From the NCBI GenBank assembly GCA_932521025.1, contig OW051471.1, positions 1,302,001-1,366,000 of the forward strand: a stretch of 64,000 nt of DNA, read 5' to 3'. The stretch's first letter is position 1. Each line of letters opens with the position of its first letter. Origin of the DNA: Oscheius onirici (taxonomy: Eukaryota > Nematoda > Chromadorea > Rhabditida > Rhabditidae). The notes under the pieces were generated by a model. It did no database searches. It was not told where the DNA came from and was given only the letters and a program-made list of their open reading frames with translations. The position numbers and the translations under genes were made by a program. Positions 1 through 12,329 of this stretch are shown here, piece after piece.

Positions 1-588
1 TCTAGGAAACCAAAAAAAAACTCTTCTATGTTACTCAAACTGTCTAAAAACAGCTCTGCTTTCTGATCTTCCTCAATCCCTGTCTAGTGCTTTTCCAAAT
101 AATTTGCGATCTATGAGCCTCATGCTGAAAAAAGTCAAATACCAAGCATTCTACCCTGTTCGTGACATAAGTAGTGAAATTTTGAAATAATCTTATCTGG
201 CGTAACCCGATAGCCAACGTCCCTTCACTCGTTTACTGTGGAAGAAAAATGAAGTCAAAGTCGTTCAATACTGTTTCAGAAAGCTTTTTTTTATGTAAAA
301 TGCAGGTGTACCCCGAAATTCAACTCACTTGACTCCATCAATGAAACCAAACGAAACAGAAAATATTTTTTTTAATTTATTTTATCAGTGTATGATCCCA
401 GACCTCTGAATACGTCATTTTCGTGAAACAAAAAATGTTAGAAACTCGAACACTTTCCCCATAGTTCAGTCTACAAAAACCTCGTGAAATGAGTAAAAAA
501 ATTTTTGCCTCAAATCCCTGAATTGATTGCTATAGCCTCCACTTTCCTCAACTAATGAACCTAATGAAACTAAATCCGAAAATTTCAG

Positions 589-813
589 GATGATGACGGT
601 CTGCTACGCTACCCGCACTGTATGCTGACGCTGAGCGGAGTGACCAACTACGGCGACTTTCTGACGAATTCGGGCAGCTGGCTGACTCTTGACGGCAGGA
701 AGATGTTCGTCCATCGCTGGTTCCACGCCGAAATGAGCTTCGAGTCCTTGTTCGCCTGCAATTACAGCAACGGACGCAATCCCATTTCGCGTCGCTTCAA
801 CTGGCAGGAATAG
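589..813 (+). CDS. Terminal exon of unknown gene (partial, 5' part outside window)
   Basis: A 225-nt open exon follows a clear acceptor (AATTTCAG, ending at 588) and closes with TAG at 811-813. It encodes 74 residues beginning DDDGLLRYPHC and ending RRFNWQE, with two Cys, several aromatic residues and the segment MFVHRWFHAEMSF. Third positions are rich in G/C, unlike the surrounding AT-rich DNA, which supports coding. A consensus AATAAA lies 26 nt past the stop. Bases 1-588 look like intron. I do not recognise the family. The reverse-strand open frame across the same bases is a shadow. Upstream exons must lie left of the window, so intron phase and protein start are unknown. Confidence 0.6.
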   Translation, partial: DDDGLLRYPHCMLTLSGVTNYGDFLTNSGSWLTLDGRKMFVHRWFHAEMSFESLFACNYSNGRNPISRRFNWQE

Positions 814-838
814 AAATCTTCTGGTTATCTCGAGGCTC

Positions 839-844
839 AATAAA
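839..844 (+). terminator. Poly(A) signal AATAAA of the left-edge gene
   Basis: Consensus AATAAA sits 26 nt downstream of the TAG at 811-813, a normal distance in compact nematode 3' UTRs. Confidence 0.55.
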
Positions 845-1513
845 GAAAGTAAAAGAAAGTGGTAAACTATTGTTTTTTGTTTCGGGATTTGATAAGAGTA
901 AAAGAATCCCAGGAAAAGCACTGGAGACTCAGGACTACTGTACTCGCTACTGCTCTTTGTACTGCACTCCAGACCACTGTACTGTATGCTTTTTGTTTCC
1001 TTGTAAGATGAAAGTATGGGTATCTCTAGGGAGGAAATCGGTGCTTCGAGGGAAACATTCAAATTGGCTGAAATCTGAAGGCAAAGTGTCGTCATTAAGA
1101 AGTCGGTTTATTTGTGTTCGTGTTTCAATGAGTTCATAAGACTAGAATAGAAGAAGGGGAACACTGCCTTTTCCGACCGGTACGAATTTTTTTTAAAATT
1201 AATTTTATTACAATTTTAAAGTGTCCGTCGCGAGACAAGCCTAGGAAATTCTTGAATACTGTGACCCTAAATTGATTGTTTTCGAGAAGTCATGAGACTC
1301 CTTTCTTTGAGCAAGTTTCGTTCCTGGGTTCTCATAACAGTATACCACTGTTTGGTAAGTAAATGACAGGATGCTGAAAAGTTTTAGTTGTTGACAACGT
1401 GTAAAAAAAGCAATGTGTACGTTGGCATAAGTTGTTATGCTCAAATTTTCGTGGTTTTCTGAGTCATTTTGTTTTGTTCTGTTCTGAAGGCTGCAAAGGA
1501 AGTAGGGAATCAC

Positions 1514-1870
1514 TATACTTGGGCACGAGCCGAGCCGGCTCGACGAGGTAGGGCGAGTCGAGCTGGCTCGAGCCTAAAGAAAAACTGAAATTTTACGACT
1601 GAAAAAAAACTGAAAAAAGGGATTCCCATTTTTAATAGAAGTTGTGTTATAGCTCTAGAGGAACAAAGTTATAGTAGATACGCCCTACCCAGTAATTTAT
1701 AACATTACATTTGACATTTTGTCCTGTTTTGCCAAAAAATAGACGAAAATTTGACATTTTTTGGTTCGAGCCGGCTCGAATTTTTTTCGAGCCGGGCCGG
1801 CTCGCAGACCTCTTCGAGCTGAGCCGGCTCGAGGTTCAAAAACCGGCTCGACTCGAGCCGCCCAAGTATA
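1514..1870. mobile_element. Word-repeat hAT-like MITE, copy 1 (GAGCCGGCTCGA word)
   Basis: The element starts TATACTTGGGC and ends GCCCAAGTATA, a perfect 11-bp terminal inverted repeat. It is flanked on both sides by GGAATCAC (1506-1513 and 1871-1878), an exact 8-bp target-site duplication as made by hAT transposases. Both sub-terminal regions consist of permutations of GAGCCGGCTCGA, so the ends are GC-rich while the middle is plain AT-rich DNA. It is 357 bp and has no coding capacity, so it is non-autonomous. The copy at 33359-33924 has the same ends but a different internal word. Confidence 0.88.
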
Positions 1871-1997
1871 GGAATCACTAATGGTGTTCTTTCATCCTAC
1901 GAGAACGAATAAATGAGAGAAGTTAAACAAAACCATGTATTTTTCAGTGGGCATAGTGTGTTCACAATGTATATTTTTTGTTTGTTTCGGGGATCTG

Positions 1998-2110
1998 TGT
2001 AACGGATCGCGTTGCCAAGTAGCGTCCGAAATGGACCGGGCTAGAGGTCCCGGTTAGTCCAATGGATTTTTTCCTTTACCTCTGTTACACCTGGTAAGGG
2101 CAGGGCACAT
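1998..2110 (+). repeat. tRNA-like short repeat, copy 1
   Basis: Shares blocks with 62575-62705: TGTAACGGA, a GCGTCCGAAA segment, and a GGTCCAATGG...CTTTACCTCTGT tail. The second copy keeps a B-box-like GATTCGAGTC and a partly tRNA-like fold, so both probably belong to a small tRNA-derived SINE family. This copy is the more degenerate. Confidence 0.4.
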
Positions 2111-3150
2111 GTGTGGGGAACATATGGAGGGTATGCAGAGAAAATTTGTTCAGTTGCGTTCAGCAAATGCATTTGTTTTTGTTTTAGGGATGTTGTTCGT
2201 CAATCACCTGAAACAAACAATTACTTGACTTCTCCGACCCTAAAAAGATTCAGATTTTTTCTCAGTTTATTCAGGGATCCCTCTTGTTCAGGTTTTTCAG
2301 ACCAAATGTGTAGGTAGAATGATAGTTTTCTTCATCAACAAGTCGAAAAATAACTTTTTTTGTGCATAAAATGATCTGACAATGAGGAATGATGTTAGTT
2401 TTCCTAGCTGTTTTTGGCTGACAAATTTCGCACTTTCGACGAAAATAGATACTTTTAGTTTTTGTTTCAGTGATATAAGACTAGAATAGGCACAGAACAC
2501 GAATCAATTCGCCCGTCGCGAAGAATCATTTGTGATATCCTCGATTGGGACAGAGGGACAGGAGAACCATTTGTGATATCCTCTTCTTACAAACGGGGTG
2601 TTGTGGATCGGGATAACATGTCAAGACGTGTCCTAATCTTTTTTTTGTAAATGTCATCGAAATCGAAGCATACGTAAATTCATTTTTATCTGAGAAATTT
2701 GCTCTTCATTCTGAGTTTGGCCCTCTACCCTAAAAATCAAGGGTTTGTGGTTCTCGAAGCCACATATTTTTGGTTATTTTTTTCTGAACAAACTTAATTT
2801 TGTGCTTCACCTTTACTAAAAACCCCGTATTCATTTTTTGGAAGTGTTCGCGTCTGCATTTTCATTCCAAAAACAATCTCAACCACAGACTTATCCATTC
2901 CCCACTTATTCATTTCGGAATTTCGGAAAAGAACCGTTACAGTACTCCCCTCATCAAAAAGAACAGGCTGTTTCACAGTTCCTACAACACCTCTTCTTCT
3001 TTCTTTGAAACTGTTTCCTCTTCTACATTCCATCAAAAACAATCTCAAGCCCAAATCTCACTCATACTCCTGTACTAGTTCCCCACAATCCTCTCACAAT
3101 CTCCAACTTTCATCTCCGCAATCTCTCCAATTCCTTGTCCGTTTCTCGCC

Positions 3151-3157
3151 TATAAAA
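3151..3157 (+). promoter_or_regulatory. TATA box of collagen A
   Basis: TATAAAA lies 41 bp upstream of the ATG at 3198, leaving room for a short leader. It stands at the end of a long pyrimidine-rich stretch. TATA boxes at this distance are common in nematode cuticle collagen genes, which are pulsed with each moult. Confidence 0.55.
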
Positions 3158-3197
3158 GTCCCTTCTTTTCGCTTGAAACCATCAGCTCCTCTTCGCG

Positions 3198-4563
3198 ATG
3201 GAAACCCAAAGCCGAATTCGAGCCTACAAATGGGTCTCCTATGCTGCGGTGACCTTCGCCGTCGTGGCCGTTCTATGTGTGAGTTTTTTTTGATTTTTGT
3301 TTCGACAGTTGCTTACACTAGAAAGTAAGTAAAAAAAATCTCGCTTCTAGGGCTGTATACCCTGAAACATTTCCGAAACAGTTGAAACATTTCCGAAAAT
3401 TGTGTTAGTGGGAGGTTCGTGAAAACAATATAAAAATGCAAGGGATACAAACTAACGCGAAAAAATTCAGGTTGCCGTGACGCTGCCGATGATTTACGGC
3501 TACGTCATGCACGTCAAGCAGCTAATGGCCACTGAGAGCGCTTTCTGTCAGGACTCGGCTAAGGAGATATGGAACGAGGTTTCAACTCTGAAGGCTATCA
3601 ATGAGACCAGGAGAATGACCAGACAGGCTGGAAATTATGTGGCTCCTGAAGGTGAGAAGATTTTGTCCCCAACTAGACACATCCGGGCCGGGTCGCAGAT
3701 CCCAGGTTTTATAGTTGTTTTATAGTAGTATTTTACATTTTCACGTTAGTTTCTGATACCTTTTTCGAAAAAAAAGCACCGAAAATTTTTGACTCGACTC
3801 GACTCAGAATCGAATCCGAGTCCGACTCGACTCGACTCGACATGGTCCACGAGTCCGACTCGAATCGGAATCGAGTCAAGATTTTTGACTCGACGCCTAA
3901 TCATAATGTTCAGGAGGCGGAGGAGGAGGACAACACGGTGGCTGTGGAAGCTGTTGCATGCCGGGACCTCGCGGTCCCGGCGGTCAGCCCGGCAAATCCG
4001 GCAAACCCGGTCGTCCCGGAGCTCCCGGAAACCCCGGAAATCCAGGTTCCATTCGTGGCGGAGGAATCTGCGCCCCGACTACTCCTCCTCCCTGCAAACC
4101 GTGTCCTCCCGGACCCCCTGGTCCTCCAGGCGCCGAAGGAGCCGCCGGAGAAGCCGGTCCCCCAGGCCAGCCTGGTCGTAACGGACCGGACGGTCAGCCC
4201 GGAGATTCTGGAATCAAAGGAGCCCCCGGAGCGCCTGGAGAAGCCGGCCAGCCCGGTATGGCGGGAGACACTGGAATCCCCGCTCCTCATGAAGGAGGCC
4301 CAGTTCCTGGAGAACCCGGTCCGCCTGGAGAAACGGGTCCCCAAGGCCCGCCTGGCCAGCCTGGCCAGCCTGGAAATGATGGAAGACCTGGACCTCCCGG
4401 ACACAAAGGTCCCATGGGACCAGATGGACAGCCGGGACAGGCAGGAGGCCCGGGAGCTGTTGGAACGGCTGGAGATCATGGTCAGCCCGGAGAGAAGGGC
4501 ATCTGTCCCAAGTATTGTGCCGCTGATGGAGGCATCTTCTTCGAGGACGGAACTAGACGCTGA
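3198..4563 (+). CDS. Cuticle collagen A (303 aa, 3 exons)
   Basis: Exons 3198-3278, 3471-3651 and 3914-4563 join in phase (0, then 1) to give 303 residues. The N-terminus has the Col_cuticle_N fold: [11 protein letters not shown], a membrane span near residues 13-35 with [10 protein letters not shown], then [23 protein letters not shown] is a dibasic site of the type cut by a BLI-4/furin-like protease. Exon 3 carries Gly-X-Y blocks separated by Cys clusters (GGCGSCC, CKPCPPG) and ends [17 protein letters not shown], a tail of one C. elegans cuticle-collagen subgroup. The protein would be secreted by epidermis and disulphide cross-linked in the cuticle. Intron 2 contains a TCGAG-word fragment (3789-3895). 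The long antisense frames in exon 3 are artefacts of the repetitive Gly-Pro codons. The family is certain, the orthologue is not. Confidence 0.93.
3789..3895. repeat. GACTCGA-word fragment in collagen A intron 2
   Basis: Permutations of GACTCGA and GAATCGA with one GGTCCACGAGTCC break. The word matches the hAT-like MITE at 33359-33924, but I see no matching ends or target duplication. It is read as a degraded or one-ended copy. It lies wholly in the intron and leaves the acceptor at 3911-3913 intact. Confidence 0.55.
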
Positions 4564-5052
4564 GTTCTTGTATTGTTCTGATGAGAATGAACTTTTTTTA
4601 TCTTCGCTTGTCGAGTCTAAAGTTTCAGACAAAGGTAAAACTTGAGGATGCGACGCGTTGCTGCATGACCGGGTTTTCGAGTAAAAGTTTTCGACTATTG
4701 GGAGGAAATAGACCATGTACATCATCAACCCTAACAAATCTAGGTCTTCAAGAATTTTCCGAAACTTTTTTTCTAACAATACCATAAGGCCTTTCGGATT
4801 CTAGTGGTAAAGTTTTAGATCAGTTAGTGACAGAAAGGAGATGAAAACGATTTTATCAGTGCCTCAAAGTATGTTTATATTCTCCAAATGACTGCCACTA
4901 ACTAACTGTTGCCGTTTCCCAGTGACACAAAACTATCGATTTTTCCCCATTTTTCTCTCAGAAACCAGATGTAAAATGCGAAAACCGGTATCAATCAGCT
5001 CGCTTTCCCTTCATTCTCCTCAACTTTTCAAAAAAAAAACTTCTTCCACAAG
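4564..5052. other. Short intergenic gap
   Basis: AT-rich DNA between collagen A and the next gene. It includes the collagen 3' UTR. I found no consensus AATAAA close to the stop and no repeat of note. Confidence 0.4.
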
Positions 5053-7447
5053 ATGCCTCGGCCTACAAGAAACTGTGTCAAGGACACGAATCGCCGTCTC
5101 ACTAGCTGCTGGAATAAGGAAGGACAAGAGGATTTTCGGGAAACTCTCGACGATTTTGCGGCTCCAAAGAAGAAAAGAGCCAGTGGTCAAATTGAGTCAA
5201 CAGGTAGTTTTTCGTGAGAATTTCGGTAATTTTTTTGCCATTTTCAGGTCGTCTTGAGCTGGAAAAGGTCAAAATTGAGCTGAATGATTCAATGGATGTG
5301 AATGCGGAAAAGGAACTTGGTTAGTTCAGTTTCGTTTCACAGAAAAGACCGCAAATCCATTTAATTTTACAATTTTAACTGTTAGATATAGTCAAGTTGA
5401 AACCCGAGATTTGTGATGGAAAATTCGATAAACAGTGATGGGAAAAACAAAACAATATTTTTTGTCTTCATCGTGCCTCCGCTACTAAGCAAGTACAAAA
5501 AAAAACTGTTTTCAATGATATGGTAGCAATGAAACAAAACATTGTTGACCAATAAGTGAGCGACTTTTCACGAAACTTTGATGGCGAAATTGAATCTAGT
5601 GAGGATAATATTGAAACTTTGTCCTCTTGTCAACAAAAAAAAAAGAATTTTGAAGGTAGTGCTTCTGGAAGTCTATTTTCTGGTGCAAAACGGGTCTGTT
5701 TTAGCTGAAAGTCAAGTTAGACATGCTATACAGGTTCGACATTGAAGCCTTCCTCGATGAACTGACGATTTTTCATGTTGGAAAAAAAAAACTAAACTAA
5801 AAATGGATGAAAATGAAGAATAACGTAAAATTGGTTCATTTCGCGGCTTCCTGAGCAAATTTCCAACGGAACTGTTTTACCAAATCTAACCAAGTTCTAT
5901 GAAAATGTAGAAGTTTAGAAGTTTTAGTTGTCATTGAAACACTTTCAGAATCCTGTCAATCGACCTTGAACTCTATCAAAATGGAGCTTGAGAGTGATTC
6001 TTTTGGCGGTTTTCCTCAAAGACTTATAACTACTCGAGGAGAATCTGGGAATGTTTCAGGTAAACTTTATAACAGTCCTACTGTACTTCCTACAATCTAC
6101 AGGATGATTGTCATTTCTCTTTACAAAAATGTTTGAAGAGCTGTGTGATGTCGACCATTTTATTTATCAAAATTGATGCTTTTCTTAGCGAACTTCGGCA
6201 GATTGAAAATACCAATAAACGCCTGTATTACGCCTATAGATAGCAAACGACCAAGGAAACTGCTATGTTTTGCAAAAAATACTCAAGGCGAACTGTTTCA
6301 CAATTTTCATAAAGCCAGACAAGAACGACTGTTCTTGTTGAGTTTAGCTTCCTTGAGTTCTTGAAAACATTCAACTTTTAGCCTTTCTTCCGGCCAACAA
6401 TGAAAAAAATCAAGTACCTGCTCCAGTCATAAAATCAAGTACCTGCACCAGTCATTACAGTCAGAGCCAGTTGGAGTGGAGCACTCCAACTACAGGACTT
6501 ACTCAAGAACTGCCAGAAGAGACGAACAAAGATCTTTTTACACAAAGATATTTGGGTAAGTTTTTGTTTCAGTGGAGTGACTTACCAGAGCAGTTGCCAC
6601 GGTAAAACACTACAAATCCTAAAATTGTGAACTAAAACGAGTCAGTTTAGGCTGATTTTTTTCAGCGCAGAAATGTCCTGGTTCATGCCGAAAGTACGGA
6701 GGAGGAGGGGATACCTAAGTAGTTTCTGGTCCTGATAAGGGCAATGCAAATCAAAAAGTGTTCCTTTTTTTATAGTAAATTAGGCAGACTGAAAATAACA
6801 CAGCTGGTCAACTTTTATGTACTTATGTTGAAATTTTAACAAGCAAAGATTCATTTTCTCTGGGCTATCACTTTTGATTTACAAAATTGTGAAAAAGAGG
6901 GATAGGAAAACAGTTTTTGTTTCAGTGACAAGATAAAGACTCTCCATCAAATCCCTTTCCATCTGTTGAGGCACGCGAACCAAATAAAACTATTTGCATG
7001 ACAGAGTAATTCTGTTTCACAAACTTCCTTTTTTGACACCGAAACAACGTTACGCATTCCTCCTTGTCAATGTGAAAAAATCAAATTTTCAGAAATCAAA
7101 TTTTCAGAAAGTGTCATGGTCAACTTTGACGAGGCAACTACCCAGATTGGAATGGAGGAAACTTTGCATGAGACTCTGGGAAAGCAGACCAAAAATTTGG
7201 CGAAGAACGAGAAAAAGGCACAGTTGACGAAGTTCCACCTGAGTGGAGATCAGGTACGACTATTTTTCAGTTTTGTTTCCCGAACTGTTAATATTATGAT
7301 TTTTTCGATTGAAGAGAGGGTGAATGATCTCAAAAAATAACAAAATTTCAGAATTCTGAAGATCGTCTTTTCTGCAGCAGTGTGTCTCTAGCCGTCCATT
7401 TTGATGAGATTCCGAGAAAGCTGCTTCAGGACAGATTTCCTTGGTAG
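5053..7447 (+). CDS. Unknown gene family, member 1 (possible 249-aa product, possibly decaying)
   Basis: Open exons 5053-5203, 5248-5319, 5949-6059, 6382-6555, 7108-7253 and 7352-7447 join with consistent phase (phase 1 at each junction except the last) into 249 residues. An alternative exon from 6666 would end at TAA 6716. The protein is hydrophilic, starts MPRPTRNC, contains SGQIEST and KDLFTQRYL, and ends in EDRLFCSS...LLQDRFPW, weakly like a BESS motif. The segments around exons 1-4 match the reverse-strand locus 31268-33218, proving an old duplication. The intron 6060-6381 aligns to a region that is open in the other copy but broken here, so an ancestral exon has been lost or this copy is dying. 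No MADF or other known domain is seen. I do not know its function. Confidence 0.42.
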
Positions 7448-7884
7448 AAGAAGATGACAGCTTTCTTCTTTCTTTGTGTTGGAATAAACCATATTTTTTT
7501 TTGCAGTATTTTTCAGTCACAGAAAAGACAAATAAAGCGCTGAAATTTGTTTCATGTGAACTACATCAAACAGGACCAGGATTTCAAACGATCATAGGAT
7601 ACATTGAATTGAATTCAAAATGTAGCTTTCATCGAGTTTATTCGGTCCTCAAAAGACTGCAGAGGTTCAATTCACGTCTCTTGAATGGTGTCTGATAATA
7701 ATATCTAAACTATCTAAAGCGCAATTATGTCTGTGGTTTCGACTCGAAAGTCGAAAGTAGCGCGCCAACTCTTAACCATAGAAGAGGATTTGAAAATCAG
7801 CTGCGTATCGATACCAATGATTAAAAGTTGGTGCGCAGCCATGGCGACTTTCGAGTATACGGTACTTTCGCACATTTCTGCTTG

Positions 7885-8770
7885 GTAACAATGTTCATCG
7901 ATGTTTGCCTCCAAAAAACAATAATAAGATCTGGATCTGTGAAAAAGTGGATCCTTTGAAGAAGAATGGATTTGTCTTTGCCCGGCGTTATACTGACCGA
8001 ACAAAAAGAGAACAATAACTTGTCTGAACTGAATAACCGGACAACAAGAGAACAATAGCTCTAACAAAAGTCAAATCCTCGTCTTTTCTCACTCTTTTAT
8101 CGTCCGTTCCAGAAACTCTATATTGAAGAGAGAGGAGACACTACCGTGAAGAGTGAAGAGAAAGTACTGTCGAGTTAGGGACAACAGTTGGATAAGACGT
8201 GATTCATTGGGAGAGAATCCAGTTGTTTTTCTTCGGTTTCTTATTTTACTCGTTGTGTCAAAAATCAAGAAGTCAACTAGTTCCCTTTGCTACCAGATGT
8301 GATAAGAACATCTGGAAAATTTCTGTAACTGGACTCCCGTCACAAACTTTTCAGCCTAATATTCTTTGATTCACAACAGTTTCATGTCGCTAAAAATAAC
8401 GTATCGTTGAGCGCTAAACATTGTTCACCAGCTCATTTTTGGCTGTGGGTCAAACGTATTGGGTTTTCTTCGGTGTTACAATCAGGTTTTCTGGAGCTGG
8501 CAATAAAAGAGTGATCGTATGAGAAAAGACGAGGATTTGACTTTTGTAAGAGCTATTGTTCTCTTTTTGTCCAGTTGTGTAGTTCAAACAAAAGTATTGT
8601 TTTCTTTTTGTTCGGTTGAATTCAGTAAATCAAGGGGCAAAGACAAATCCCTTTCTTTTTAAAGAATCCACTTTTTCACAGATCCAGATTGTTCTCTTTC
8701 TCTTTTTGTCAAAATTCTTAGAATTTACGAATAGTGACTCTTCATACACTAACAAAAAGTGTGAACCATC
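7885..8770. mobile_element. Foldback element, copy 1 (inverted arms about 7910-8110 and 8510-8725)
   Basis: The left arm runs from ATCTGGATCTGTGAAAAAG to CTCGTCTTTTCTCA, and the right arm is its diverged reverse complement. The spacer of about 400 bp has no coding capacity. Related arms occur at 12330-12630, 23432-23665, 24000-24360 and 63656-64000. The same arm in both orientations around a spacer suggests a non-autonomous foldback transposon. Boundaries are approximate. Confidence 0.65.
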
Positions 8771-8877
8771 TTTTTCGGTACGGTCCGGCTCATTTTTTGT
8801 ACAAACACCAGACCGGTCAAAACTTTAACATACTGATGTCGAGCTACTCCAAGAAAAGATCGAGTCGTCGAGTGAAC

Positions 8878-9235
8878 ATCTCTCTACTACTAAATCGCAA
8901 TGGTGTCTGTCGTGACCTCTGTTCATTTGTTCGTTTGTTTGTCCGGAACCTGAAATTTTGGTGTATTGTTAAGAGTCGCCGTCTTCACCCAGACGACCCG
9001 GGTTCGACTCCCCTCCTTGCCAAATATTTTTGCTAAATTGTTTTGAGTAGGAAACAGAGTCAGAGTAACCGCTAGGGGATCAGAAGGGATCGTTGATCTG
9101 TATAAGTTCAGAGAGGGATCGGATAGCCGGAAAAGGGATCAGAAGGGATCAGAAGAGACCGGTTGAGTAGGAAAGGGATCAAAAGAAATCGGTTAACTGG
9201 GGAAAGGATCAGAAGTAAAGAAGAAAACACAAGTA
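8878..9235 (+). mobile_element. SINE-like tRNA-derived element, forward copy
   Basis: Head CTCTCTACTACTAAA...CAATGGTGTCTGTCGTG, then TTTGGTGTATTGTTAAGAG, then ACGACCCGGGTTCGACTCC, which contains a good pol III B box (GGTTCGACTCC). The 3' part is a run of roughly 25-bp units containing GGGATCAGAAGGGATCGGTT. Other copies lie at 15895-16302, 18430-19072 (interrupted) and 26285-26765. Head, B box and repetitive tail fit a SINE. Confidence 0.62.
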
Positions 9236-10714
9236 AAAGAAGCCGGCTGGTTTAGTTGAAAAACGGAATTTTGTTTCAGAGAAAGCTCGTTTCCGTGCTT
9301 TGCCTCCAAAATGTAACGTGCTTTCACAAGTTGTACGTTCTGTTATAATATTTAAATTTGCTATATTAGAAAAATGAAATAATAGTTTGCTATTGCTTTC
9401 ATCACAGAGGCTTGCATTATCTTCTGTGCACGAAACACAACCGGATTTGGCTTAGCCTCCCCCTAGTGCAGAACCATGGGGAATTTCAAATTTTCTCCGT
9501 GTAGGGCTCTGTGACTGTTCATTTCGACCAAAAAAACCTGACTATTTTGGTGATAAAAGTACCAAAAAATGAGCAAGAAAACAGTTCAATACACTGCTTT
9601 TGTTTCACCGTAAATGTTTATACCGAAGTTTGTTTTTCTAAACAATTTTTTCGTCGCCGGTCGTTTCGATTTCCGATTTTTAGTAATATACATCCTGCAA
9701 ACCAAAATGATATGCAACTTTCTGCAATTTCATTCCTCTTTGCCCTTGACGCTTACCCGACACATCGGTCATTGAAAACTTTCAAAAACAGTCTCTCCGT
9801 CCCATTCGTGGGGCGAAAGCGGTTCCACAACTTTAGAGTGGAACTGATACTGAAAAAGTTCAGTGACGGTCAGATTGGCGCCAGAATAAAGGAAAATACG
9901 GGGGGGGGGGCAGTAAAAGACAATGGGCGGTGGGGGTTTATTAGAGAAAATACAGAAAAAAAATACAGAAGACCTGATTTTTTAGTTTCTATCTAGAAAC
10001 ATACTAGTAACGAAATTGAAACAAACAAGGCATGAAATTTGCAACAGACATTTTCTGAAAAAGTAAATATCTAGCTTTTTTACAGTTTCGAGCTTTACAG
10101 TTCATTCAAAAACTGCCGTTCTAATTCAAGTTTTCTATATCGCTCTTCCCTGAAATAAAAAGTCAAAAATCGCAGAATTCTGGCCAAAGTTTTGAATATT
10201 TCTTGTGCTTCACTCAAACTACTACAAGAAGCCACTATGTGAAGACAATGTTTTTGATTACGTTTTCTAGAAACTTTTTAACTGTAAATGATTACCAGGA
10301 AAGGATGATAATATGTTTCACTGGATAAAGCTAGCGATTAGCAAAAAAAAACTCAACGCATCACATCGATGGAACCAGGCTTGTTGACTCTGGTTTATTT
10401 TTTGATCTCATTTTCATTTATTATTGTAGAATATCCTGTTTCGAACGTTTTGATACCAAAACGACCGAAAAAAAATCGGAAAAAAAATAAAAAAGTCGAA
10501 AAAGCTTATGAAAAAAATTTTGCTTATCGCAAAATTGGAGACATTTTTCAAAATCTAAAGAGTTTTTATCAGATCGGTGTGAGACCAAAAATGAAGCTGG
10601 TCATATTGTATTAGGTCGCGCACTAAGTATTTTCCCCCGGGCCTATAACTTCTTCCAGAAAAGTCTAAATCGACCGATCTTTTTTTCAAAATGTAGGTTT
10701 CACCGAGGCCGAAT

Positions 10715-11130
10715 TAATCTCTCTACTACTAAAGCGCAATGGTGTCTGTCGTGACCTCTGTTCATTTGTTTGTTCGTTTGTTTGTTTGTCCTCAAATTTT
10801 GGTGTATTGTTAAGTCTTTCTCCATCCGAAATTACGCAACCAATCAAGCTGATATTTTACAGGGATGATTTTTAGCCCGTAGAATGTTACAGTTAAAAAA
10901 CAAAAAGATTTCCTCTCAGCGGATTCGAACCCTGGTCGCTTCTTAATTCCTCTGCGGCACGGCGCGGCGCGCCCCTGTGGACAGCGCTGAAAAGCGCGTC
11001 GCCGCAAAATCAACATGCCTGGCGGCGACTCTTAACAATACACCAAAATTTGAGGTCCCGGAGAAACAAACAAACACACAGAGTCCACCACCGACACCAT
11101 TGCACTTTGGTATTAGAGAGATCAAAGAAT
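10715..11130. repeat. Two SINE-like heads in inverted orientation
   Basis: A forward head (10715-10815) and a reverse head (11020-11130) flank about 200 bp containing CGGATTCGAACC, a reverse-strand B-box-like site, and a segment ATCAAGCTGATATTTTAC that recurs near 50010. The pair forms a long imperfect palindrome. It may be two insertions or a composite element. Confidence 0.5.
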
Positions 11131-11580
11131 AATAATCCACCCCGCGTTTTCAGAAGCATTTTCCTGTTTCGGGACCTATTCTATCGGATTCAGCGTAAAA
11201 AGTTACCCCTAGAACCTTACTTTGAAGTCGATAGCTCAAAACCCTGAAAAGTTAAGTCAAAAACTGGGTTTTCAAAATGTCTCCCGTCCGGCGTCCTTTG
11301 TACGCGATTTGCGCCCTCATTTTTCATCCAATCGGTCTGAAAATTTGGCTATCGATGTAACTTTTCCGACTCTACAGGAGGGGTCTTTTCGATTTTCGAT
11401 TTGGGGCCCGGATCATACACCTCACCCCTGCATTTTCGGACTTAAACAAATTTCGACGAAAAAGTATGTGTATTGCTAAGGGTCCCCACTCCACCCAGAC
11501 GACCGGGATTCGATTGCAAACCTTTTTGCTAAAATATTTTCAGTAGAAAATGATTTTTAACACTCTTTGGAAACTTTTCT
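11130..11580 (+). repeat. Dispersed repeat with B-box-like site, copy 1
   Basis: Aligns over about 410 bp with 62925-63365. Shared blocks include GGATTCAGCGTAAAAAGTTA, TGTAACTTTTCCGACTCTAC, GCCCGGATCATAC and CCCAGACGACC.GG.TTCGAT. The last block resembles the tRNA-like core of the SINE family, so these may be longer relatives. Protein coding is not supported. Confidence 0.55.
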
Positions 11581-12329
11581 GATCACAATCCTCTCTTATT
11601 ATAACGCTAAGGGTACCCGAAGTGTAATTTGAACTTTTCAACCTCTTCGCATTGTCAAAATGCGAATCTGAGGGCAATTGTTTTATCGAAAGTTTTCGAG
11701 GAATCTGGCTACCACGTCCGTTTTTTGAAATAATCCCCTTTTCACTGTTTTCAAGTCCCTCTATGATTTGGCACTCAGAAGCCGTATTTAACAAGTTGCG
11801 TCCTGTCGAGAATTTAGGCAACATAAGTTTTGCACTTGGAAAGTTCTATTACTGTTGTATGGGTGCGAAATGGGTTACGACGTCGTCAGACGACGAAGTC
11901 GGCTGGTAGCAATTAAAGCGCAAGAGCAAAAGGTGTTGTTTTTAGTCAAGCCATGTTGATAAGGCAAGTCGCTGTACTTTTAGATACGACGGAGTATAGT
12001 AGTTTTCTACTTTGACAGATCCATGAACATACTCTCGTCCTATAAGTGGCACTGGGTTTACGTAGGCTTTCCAAATTGCTAGGTGAAAAGTCCTTCTGAT
12101 CAGAGAGGTCTCGAAAGGTGGGGATATATGTCGTAACTAAGAACAACTTTTCTAAAAGCTTGCAAGATATCCTATCCAAGCACAACACTCAGTCAGGTCC
12201 TGGTCTGGTGTCATTTCAGTCTTTCTAGTGTCAAATTGACATCGGTGGGATACGATCCGGTTTCTCTGGTCTCGGTGTAAAAAAATGAACTGGACCGTGT
12301 CAAAATGACCGGACAGCAACCGATCGCGG

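Larger units (their letters stand above)
845..3150. other. Intergenic region between left-edge gene and collagen A
   Basis: No convincing gene. It holds a complete word-repeat hAT-like MITE (1514-1870) and a short tRNA-like repeat (about 1998-2110). The 16-bp word CATTTGTGATATCCTC occurs twice, near 2528 and 2569. The region ends in a pyrimidine-rich stretch leading into the collagen A promoter. The open frames here are short and without splice support. Confidence 0.5.

Noticed and set aside
3842-4785. Long antisense and alternate-frame ORFs over collagen A (also over collagen B)
   Set aside because: They are shadows caused by repetitive Gly-Pro codons lacking stops in other frames.
9511-9996. 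161-residue forward open frame
   Set aside because: No splice signals, no domain, runs through a poly-G tract and has no coding-type third-position bias.
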